Below, piece after piece: positions 58,194 to 64,000 of a stretch of 64,000 bases of DNA; within the stretch, counting starts at the first letter, position 1, and every line of letters begins with the position of its first letter. The stretch spans positions 62,001-126,000 of the forward strand of contig DYKO01000006.1 in the NCBI GenBank assembly GCA_020722565.1, in the 5' to 3' direction. The notes under the pieces are model-generated. The model was not told the origin of the DNA and made no database searches. It saw only the letters and a list, made by a program, of their open reading frames with translations. The DNA comes from Rikenella microfusus (GTDB taxonomy: Bacteria > Bacteroidota > Bacteroidia > Bacteroidales > Tenuifilaceae). A program made the position numbers and the translations under genes.

Positions 58194-59240
58194 ATGAAGA
58201 AGCGACTTTTCTTTTCAATTGCACTTGCTGTTTTGCTACCTCTTTTGATAGTTCATGTAAATGGACAAAACTCTAATGTAATCCGCCATAGGGTAATGTT
58301 CTACAATGTTGAAAATCTTTTTGATCCCTTTGACGATAGCCTTACCCGCGACGATGAGTTTACCCCTATGGGTAAGCGGCATTGGACATGGAGTAAAATG
58401 GAGGCCAAACTGAATGGCATTTACAAGGTTATTATGGCTGTAGGCGAGTATGACCCACCCGTGCTGATTGGGCTGTGTGAGGTGGAAAACCGATTTGTGC
58501 TAAACCGTTTGGTTTACAATACCCCGTTAAGTAAGTTTGAATATGGAGTTGTTCATCGTGAATCGCCTGATCCCCGCGGTATCGATGTAGCATTACTATA
58601 CCGTCCCGATAGGTTCACCCTGCAGTGGAAGGAGTTTGTGCCGGTAATTTTTCCCGATGACACCAATCGTCGTACCCGCGAAATTATCTACGTTAGGGGG
58701 CTGCTGGGCGGCGATACCCTTCATGTGTTTGTAAATCATTGGCCATCGAAGTATGGTGGTGAGTTGGAGTCGGAGGGCGGAAGATTTGCTGCCGCCAATA
58801 CCCTAAAACGAAAGGTCGATTCCATTAGGGTATTCTATCCTGAGGCCCGAATACTCATCATGGGCGACCTCAACGATGAGCCCGAGAGTGCCCCTGTTGT
58901 TGAGGGATTGGGCGCCTGCCTTAAAGCCACGTCGGATTGTTCTTCGAGTTTGATAAACATTGCGGCCATACTAAAAAATCGTGGTTTTGGTAGCTACAAG
59001 TACCAGGGTAATTGGGGAATAATTGACCAAATCATTGTCCCGCAAAGCCTACTCAGTGGCAGCCACGGGCTGCATACATCGCCGCAAAGAGCTGCGGTTT
59101 TTGAAAATGACGTGCTGCTTGAGCCCGACAAGCAGTATAGCGGTAAGCGCCCCTTCCGAACCTTTATTGGTTTCCGTTACCACGGTGGCTACAGCGATCA
59201 CCTGCCTGTTTATATCGATTTGCTGGGAAATATTAAATGA
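58194..59240 (+). CDS. Exported endonuclease/exonuclease/phosphatase-family protein
   Basis: A 348-residue protein with a signal peptide (residues ~1-24, ending VNGQ) and one EEP-fold domain. The metal and catalytic motifs are in order: MFYNVENLFDPFDD, LCEVENRFVLNRL (metal-binding Glu), NHWPSKYGGE (catalytic His region), MGDLNDEPES and YSDHLPVYIDL (C-terminal His-Asp pair). Family members cut phosphodiesters or phosphomonoesters of nucleic acids, inositol phosphates or lipids; the exported location suggests scavenging. It follows the beta-helix lipoprotein gene closely and ends at a shared hairpin. Confidence 0.92.
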   Translation: MKKRLFFSIALAVLLPLLIVHVNGQNSNVIRHRVMFYNVENLFDPFDDSLTRDDEFTPMGKRHWTWSKMEAKLNGIYKVIMAVGEYDPPVLIGLCEVENRFVLNRLVYNTPLSKFEYGVVHRESPDPRGIDVALLYRPDRFTLQWKEFVPVIFPDDTNRRTREIIYVRGLLGGDTLHVFVNHWPSKYGGELESEGGRFAAANTLKRKVDSIRVFYPEARILIMGDLNDEPESAPVVEGLGACLKATSDCSSSLINIAAILKNRGFGSYKYQGNWGIIDQIIVPQSLLSGSHGLHTSPQRAAVFENDVLLEPDKQYSGKRPFRTFIGFRYHGGYSDHLPVYIDLLGNIK

Positions 59241-59268
59241 AAAACCGTTTCTATCAATTTAGAAACGG
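59241..59268. terminator. Hairpin between convergent EEP and KAS III genes
   Basis: CCGTTTCT (59245-59252) pairs exactly with AGAAACGG (59261-59268) around an 8-base loop. On the minus strand a T-run follows, suiting the gene ending at 59301; on the plus strand the tail is weak but the hairpin lies 4 bases after the EEP stop. Confidence 0.75.
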
Positions 59269-59300
59269 CTTGATATGATGAGGGCAACATCAGTTGCATC

Positions 59301-60377
59301 TCACTGCTTGTAAACTATGGCGTTAATATTCATTCCGGCACCCACCGAGGCGAACATGATAACATCGCCCGGCTCAATTTTATGTGCTGTTAGTTGACCC
59401 TTCAATGTTAAATCGTAAAGTGTGGGAATGGTAGCAACTGAGCTGTTTCCCAACTTGTTTATGGACATAGGCATAAGCTCTACGGTTGATTTTTCAATTT
59501 TACATTGACGAATAAAACGACTTACAATGGCCTCATCCATTTTTTCGTTGGCCTGGTGTATAATTACTTTTTTTAAGAGTTTTGGATCGATTCCCGATTT
59601 ATCCATGGCTATTTTCATTGCCACCGGCACATTAACCAATGAATACTCATAAATCTTACGGCCCTCCATTTTAATGTAACGGATACTGGGATCCGATTCG
59701 GGATGATACGACTTGCCAAGGTATAAGTAGAAAGCCTCATTTTCGGTGTGCGACATCATGGCAGATGAAATAACACCCCTCTTTTCATCCTCCTCAAGGG
59801 CTTCAACCACCGCGGCTCCGGCCCCATCTGCAAAAATCATACAATCACGGTCGTGCTTATCAATTACCCTTGAAAGGGTTTCGGCTCCAATAACCAGACA
59901 CCGCTTAGCCAAGCCCGATTTGATGTAGGCGTCTGCTTGTATTACACCTTGAACCCAACCTGGACATCCAAAAAGAATATCGTAGGGTATGCAGCTGGGA
60001 TTTTTTATTTTTAGATGATGCTTTATGCGTGAAGCAAGGCTAGGAAGAATGTCGGTTTGAATGGTTCCTGTCAAAACATCGCCAAAGTTGTGGGCAACAA
60101 TGATTTGGTCAATGGTTTCACGATCTATTCCTGCTGCAGCAATGGCCTGTTCAGCTGCAATGGTGCCAATATGCGAAGCACATAAATCATCGGTCACCCA
60201 TCTTCGCTCCTCAATGCCTGTAATATCCTTAAACTTTGCTATAACTTCATCTACCAATGTTTCAATGGCGGTCTCATCCTTATTAAAGAAGGCGTGACGG
60301 GCAAACTCGCGGTTGCTTACCTGAACAGTAGGCACATAGCTACCGGTTCCGGTGATTACGGAATTTAAATGTTTCAT
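59301..60377 (-). CDS. 3-oxoacyl-ACP synthase III (FabH-like)
   Basis: A 358-residue thiolase-fold enzyme of the KAS III family, which condenses an acyl-CoA with malonyl-ACP to start a fatty-acid or related chain. The Cys-His-Asn triad is visible: C138 in FGCPGWVQG, H274 in IHQANEKMD and N311 in NKLGNSSVA, with the ending MFASVGAGMNINAIV carrying the usual Gly-rich turn. It is longer than E. coli FabH (317) with extra residues near the N-terminus (~28-60), as in FabH-related enzymes of specialised lipid paths. It stands alone, away from a fab cluster, so a role in housekeeping fatty acid initiation is not certain. Confidence 0.9.
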   Translation of the reverse strand: MKHLNSVITGTGSYVPTVQVSNREFARHAFFNKDETAIETLVDEVIAKFKDITGIEERRWVTDDLCASHIGTIAAEQAIAAAGIDRETIDQIIVAHNFGDVLTGTIQTDILPSLASRIKHHLKIKNPSCIPYDILFGCPGWVQGVIQADAYIKSGLAKRCLVIGAETLSRVIDKHDRDCMIFADGAGAAVVEALEEDEKRGVISSAMMSHTENEAFYLYLGKSYHPESDPSIRYIKMEGRKIYEYSLVNVPVAMKIAMDKSGIDPKLLKKVIIHQANEKMDEAIVSRFIRQCKIEKSTVELMPMSINKLGNSSVATIPTLYDLTLKGQLTAHKIEPGDVIMFASVGAGMNINAIVYKQ

Positions 60378-60508
60378 AATACAATAAACGTTTGATTAGT
60401 CCCGTGATAAAAGTAATAATTTGTTACTAAAATCAAAAAAATATTTTATAAAAAATATTTAAACAATTGAAAAAAAAGATTAATAGTGTAGTTTTAAATT
60501 GATATTTA

Positions 60509-61144
60509 TTAATATTTTTGGTACACTATCAAAGGGCCGGGGGAGAAGGTTAGCTCAAACCAATCTTCAATGCTTTCGTTTAGCGTTCCCATCCATAGTT
60601 CAGGAAGCGTTTGATTTATGATGGGATATTTTAAGTTTTTAGTATAAATAATTGTACTGTTGCTTGGCGAGAAGATTGACACCTGCTGCCCTTTATAACT
60701 TTCGAGTTTTGATGATTCCAAAAGGGGTTTAAAGGTGCCGGTATCGGTTAGCATAATAACATCTACGCCCATTCGAGCGTAGTTTACCAGCAAGCCTATA
60801 TTCCCAAGGGTGTGATCCTCACGTTTTCCTGTTGCACCTACAATTACAATCTCCTTGATTCTTTGAGGCAGGCACCATCGCACCGCTTTGGTTAAATCGT
60901 TGGTATTTTGGTCGGGATCGTAGTAAAGAATACTTTCGTATTTCCGCTTCAGGTGATCTTTAACCGAATCGAGATCGCCCACAAGGGCGTTGGGTACTAT
61001 GGTTAGGCTTTCCAATTTTTCAATAGCACCATCGCAGCAAACCAGAACAGGGGCATTGATGAGTTCATTAAGCGGTTTGGGATGTGAGGGAAATTCCCCA
61101 TTGGCCAATATAACTGCCTTCATTGTGTATTTTTTAGAAATCAT
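60509..61144 (-). CDS. Thiamine pyrophosphokinase
   Basis: This enzyme transfers pyrophosphate from ATP to thiamine to give the cofactor TPP. The 211-residue protein has the family motifs CCDGAIEKL, VGDLDSV and the substrate site DQNTNDLTKAV, then IVGATGKREDHTLGN. The ATG at 61144 overlaps the stop of the upstream transporter gene as ATGA, which supports this start and translational coupling; an ATG at 61123 (MKAVILANGEFP) would give the shorter standard N-terminus. Together with the PnuT-type transporter and TonB receptor it forms a thiamine salvage unit like the pnuT-tnr3/omr sets known from Bacteroidota. Confidence 0.93.
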   Translation of the reverse strand: MISKKYTMKAVILANGEFPSHPKPLNELINAPVLVCCDGAIEKLESLTIVPNALVGDLDSVKDHLKRKYESILYYDPDQNTNDLTKAVRWCLPQRIKEIVIVGATGKREDHTLGNIGLLVNYARMGVDVIMLTDTGTFKPLLESSKLESYKGQQVSIFSPSNSTIIYTKNLKYPIINQTLPELWMGTLNESIEDWFELTFSPGPLIVYQKY

Positions 61145-61722
61145 TTAAGTTGCATTTCCTTACGCCATTGACGGTAACCTACAACCGACATGGTGGTGTA
61201 AAAAACAAAAAGAACTGAGGTTGGGTACAAGCCTTTGTAGATGTATAGAGCTAGCGAAACGCTGTTAATACCCACCCAAAGGAACCAGTGCTCAATATAC
61301 TTGCGGGCAAGCATCCAGGTTGCAGTAATGCTAAGCGCCGTGGTAAAGGCATCACCAATGGGAACCGGCGAATCCGTAAAGTGCCGAAGTGCATATTCAA
61401 TAAGTATGAAAAATATTACTGTTGAAATTGCAAGCCAGATTATTAGATATTTCGGGGTTTTGGTTACAGGTAGGGTATCAACCTTATCCCTGTTACCTCC
61501 GTATAACCAATGGTAAAAGCCGTATATGCTGATAATTACATAGTAAACGTTCAATCCCATATCGGCATAAAACTTTGATGTGTAAAAGATGTAAACGTAA
61601 AATGCCGATGTCATGAATCCTAATGGCCAAAGCCACACTTTCTGCTCGATTTCGAAGTAAAGGTATATAAGACCAGTTATGGCTCCAATGAGTTCAATAT
61701 AATTATTTGATAACCAATTCAT
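61141..61722 (-). CDS. pnuT: PnuC-family transporter, probably thiamine-specific PnuT
   Basis: A 193-residue inner-membrane protein with about seven hydrophobic helices and the Trp/Tyr-rich PnuC pattern (EQKVWLWPLGFMTSAFYVY, YGFYHWLYGG, WILFWVGINSVSLALYIYKGL-like region near 150-172). PnuC relatives carry nicotinamide riboside, riboflavin or thiamine by facilitated diffusion, trapped inside by a kinase. The next gene encodes thiamine pyrophosphokinase with a 4-base overlap, which points to thiamine as cargo (PnuT). The gene upstream on the strand is a TonB receptor, which would bring thiamine across the outer membrane. The specificity is inferred from neighbours. Confidence 0.85.
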   Translation of the reverse strand: MNWLSNNYIELIGAITGLIYLYFEIEQKVWLWPLGFMTSAFYVYIFYTSKFYADMGLNVYYVIISIYGFYHWLYGGNRDKVDTLPVTKTPKYLIIWLAISTVIFFILIEYALRHFTDSPVPIGDAFTTALSITATWMLARKYIEHWFLWVGINSVSLALYIYKGLYPTSVLFVFYTTMSVVGYRQWRKEMQLK

Positions 61723-61829
61723 AATAAAATATGAGAAAAACTAAATGCTTGACGTTAAAGGTAAAAATATCGGTTACGGAATAAAGGTGTCTCAACGTCA
61801 AGCATTTAACCTACTTAAAATTTATTACT

Positions 61830-64000
61830 TTAGAATTTCATGCCAAATCTAATCAAAAAATGTCTTTCGGCCTGAGGGTAGTAACCTATGCTTACGTATT
61901 CAGGCTCGTTGCTTTGGAAGAGGGTACGGTAAACCCACGCGTTGGCTGAATATTTTAGGTTGAAAAGGTTGTTTACAGTTGCCTGAACAAATACCGACTT
62001 GCCAGATTTTAAGTTAAATTGATACTCGGTTACCAGATTATGAACACCGTATGGTTCGAGGCTTCGACTTTTGTTTTGGGTATTATCGATATACTGTCGG
62101 CTAACATATTTGCTTATCCACGAAATACTTAGATTCTTTACCGGTACCAGAGATAATCGGGTTCCGGCAACAAATGATGGAGAAAAGGAAATGGTTGTAT
62201 TTCCGATGTACTCCGGAACAGGTGCGTAAAGGTCGTTCCAATCGGTTTGGTTATCGGTTAGATTAGCATAGTTTGTGTAGTTTTTGATGATATTTCTGCT
62301 CAGGGTGGTGGTCCCTTCAAACCTTAACCATTTTATGGGTATGGCAGAGATTGATAGCTCTATGCCGGTTCTGTAGCTGGTGGGGACGTTGGTCATATGG
62401 GCATAGCCAACATCAGTTAGCTCTCCTGTGAGCACCAGTTGGTCCTTGTAAAGCATGTAGTAGTAGTTAACATCAATTGAAAGGCTCTGAAGCCGCATGC
62501 GGTAGCCCAACTCCCAGTCGTTTAACCTTTCAGGTTTTGGTGTGAAATTGGCAGATCCCTTTTGGGCATCCTTCAAATCGCTTCGGGCTGGTTCACGGTG
62601 GGCCACTGCATACGATACGTAAAGTTCATGGCCTGAACTTATTCGGAAGGTGCTACCAATCTTAGGGTTTACAAAATCCCAGTTGTGGTTTTGATTTAAT
62701 GGCAACACGTCGGAATCGATACCACCCAGTTCGTAGCTTATTCCCCTGTATTGAACATCAACAAAAACTGAAACAGGGTCAATAATTTGCCAGATGGCTT
62801 TGGTAAAAATGTTCCAATCGGTTTTTCGACCGTTGTTGCGGTACCATTCAAACTTATTGGGGAGGCCAATGTTTACTTTGCTCCATAAAATTTTTCCAAA
62901 ATGGTCGCCATCGTATCGGTTCCATCCGCTGCCAAATGTAATTTCCATGTTTTTGTTGCGGTAAATAATGGATGCTATTCCGCCATAAAAGATGTTATCC
63001 ATCCATTTCTGCTGAATGAAATCGGTTCTTGTGATAATGGTATCGCTAATGGTAAAGTTGGTTAATCCGTATTTTGAAAGTTTGCGGTTGGGCTTATACT
63101 CTTCGTAGTAGCCTCTCCCATCGGTTAGGAGCAGGGTAAGGTTTGCTGTTAGCTTACTGTTAATGGAATGTATAGCAATAAGATGGTAGTGGGTTTGCCA
63201 GTAGTTATCCTTCTGATCATTATAGTAACGGGTATTTCCCTGATCATCAACATACTCTCCGGCAGGATTGTATCTCCGATTTGTGCCCATCATATAATCT
63301 GGTGTTCCCTCCCAGGTTATTCCGGTGTGCTCCTCGCCATGAATAATGTTGGCACGAATTTGGCTTTTTTCGCCGTGCCAGGCTGTTGTGAGAAACATAG
63401 AACGATGGTCAGATACGGCCCTTTCGATATAACCATCGGTATGGAGCTGCGAGAATCGGCCTTCCATGCTAAAATTGTTTTTCATCAGGCCAGTCCCTGC
63501 ATTCACCGATGTTTTCCAAGTATTATATGAGCCACCAAGTAAATCGATATTGGCAAATGGTTCAGGTTTAAATGTTGAGGTTTGGAAGTTTACCGTAGCG
63601 CCAAACGCTGCAGCACCATTGGTTGATGTTCCAGCTCCACGCTGAACCTGAACGTTATCAACCGAAGCGGCAAAGTCGGGCAAATCCACCCAGTAAACGC
63701 CCTGCGATTCGGCATCGTTGAGGGGTACACCATTTATGGTGACATTGATTCGAGTGGGGTCGGTTCCGCGTATGCGGAAGGCTGTATTGCCAATGCCCAT
63801 ACCACTTTCCGATGAAACCACTACCGATGGAAGCATATCCAACATATAGGGGATATCACTACCGGTATTGGCCTGTTGGAGCTGCTCTCTGTTCATTGTG
63901 GTTTGCGCTATGGGCATTCGGTTCGACGCCCGTGTTGACGACACCACTACGGCATCAAGGTACTGCGACGACTGTTTTAGCTGCAGGTTGAGCTCAGTAT
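61830..64000 (-). CDS. TonB-dependent outer-membrane receptor (probable thiamine receptor), N-terminus beyond window
   Basis: The window holds 723 C-terminal codons. The first visible residues (TELNLQLKQSSQYLDAVVVSS) are the end of a carboxypeptidase-regulatory-like domain and the TonB box region, so the true start lies past 64000; the in-frame GTG at 63947 is not a real start. The plug domain follows (MLDMLPSVVVSSESG, AFRIRGTDPTRINVTINGVPLNDAES, VQRGAGTSTNGAAAFG) and then a 22-strand barrel ending in Phe (LIRFGMKF), the usual outer-membrane insertion signal. Active transport is driven by TonB-ExbBD. It is followed on the strand by pnuT (107 bases) and thiamine pyrophosphokinase. A TPP riboswitch would be expected upstream, outside the window. 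Confidence 0.9.
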   Translation of the reverse strand, partial: TELNLQLKQSSQYLDAVVVSSTRASNRMPIAQTTMNREQLQQANTGSDIPYMLDMLPSVVVSSESGMGIGNTAFRIRGTDPTRINVTINGVPLNDAESQGVYWVDLPDFAASVDNVQVQRGAGTSTNGAAAFGATVNFQTSTFKPEPFANIDLLGGSYNTWKTSVNAGTGLMKNNFSMEGRFSQLHTDGYIERAVSDHRSMFLTTAWHGEKSQIRANIIHGEEHTGITWEGTPDYMMGTNRRYNPAGEYVDDQGNTRYYNDQKDNYWQTHYHLIAIHSINSKLTANLTLLLTDGRGYYEEYKPNRKLSKYGLTNFTISDTIITRTDFIQQKWMDNIFYGGIASIIYRNKNMEITFGSGWNRYDGDHFGKILWSKVNIGLPNKFEWYRNNGRKTDWNIFTKAIWQIIDPVSVFVDVQYRGISYELGGIDSDVLPLNQNHNWDFVNPKIGSTFRISSGHELYVSYAVAHREPARSDLKDAQKGSANFTPKPERLNDWELGYRMRLQSLSIDVNYYYMLYKDQLVLTGELTDVGYAHMTNVPTSYRTGIELSISAIPIKWLRFEGTTTLSRNIIKNYTNYANLTDNQTDWNDLYAPVPEYIGNTTISFSPSFVAGTRLSLVPVKNLSISWISKYVSRQYIDNTQNKSRSLEPYGVHNLVTEYQFNLKSGKSVFVQATVNNLFNLKYSANAWVYRTLFQSNEPEYVSIGYYPQAERHFLIRFGMKF

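Overview
The window comes from a member of the Bacteroidota, most likely of the Bacteroidales/Marinilabiliales part of the phylum. The evidence is a type IX secretion (T9SS) cargo pair with a PorP/SprF protein, a TonB-dependent receptor, Bacteroidota-type promoters (TAnnTTTG at -7, few Shine-Dalgarno sequences), DUF4199 next to a GT2 glycosyltransferase, and a PnuT/TPK/outer-membrane-receptor thiamine set. The sequence is moderately AT-rich and gene-dense. I saw no prophage, insertion sequence, CRISPR array, tRNA or rRNA.

Layout. 1-12.7 kb is housekeeping: glutamine-dependent NAD synthetase (cut by the left edge), a PorT-like barrel, IspE, an acyl-CoA carboxyltransferase with its biotin carrier, LptG-like permease, Tgt, TruA, the small SRP RNA, DUF4199, a GT2 glycosyltransferase, a nitroreductase and a lipoprotein NUC1-type nuclease. 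13.2-16.4 kb is one 1077-residue protein that joins parts usually found as separate HcnA/B/C-like (opine/cyanide-type) oxidoreductase subunits and adds an eight-iron ferredoxin domain. 16.6-31.6 kb holds two divergent giant secreted proteins, one with a type A and one with a type B T9SS sorting domain, the latter followed by PorP/SprF. 31.7-35.1 kb has OsmC, DUF1858, AsnA and IlvE. 35.9-43.0 kb has an M16 peptidase, an amidase, a broken sensor kinase and a WG-repeat protein. 43.3-52.1 kb is a five-gene methionine operon (metY-metX-hom-metH-metF) behind a SAM riboswitch. 52.2-59.2 kb has a hybrid sensor kinase with an in-frame stop, a GNAT/amidohydrolase pair, a beta-helix-like lipoprotein and an EEP-family phosphohydrolase. 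59.3-64 kb has a KAS III enzyme and a thiamine salvage operon (TonB receptor, PnuT, thiamine pyrophosphokinase) that leaves the right edge.

The most interesting signal is in front of asnA. A 27-codon reading frame rich in asparagine codons lies between a promoter-like element and a perfect 10-bp terminator. A stretch of the frame itself (32668-32680) can pair over 13 bp with the 5' arm of that terminator. This is the layout of an amino-acid attenuator, here apparently sensing asparagine for asparagine synthetase. A second asparagine-rich frame with its own alternative hairpins follows before asnA.

A second theme is gene damage. metY carries a 4-bp GATC duplication that shifts its frame. One sensor kinase has a nonsense codon plus a 1-nt loss in a homopolymer, and another has a TAG where glutamine is expected. 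All three lie between 40.5 and 53 kb. They may be real decay, population variation or sequence error, and reads are needed to tell.
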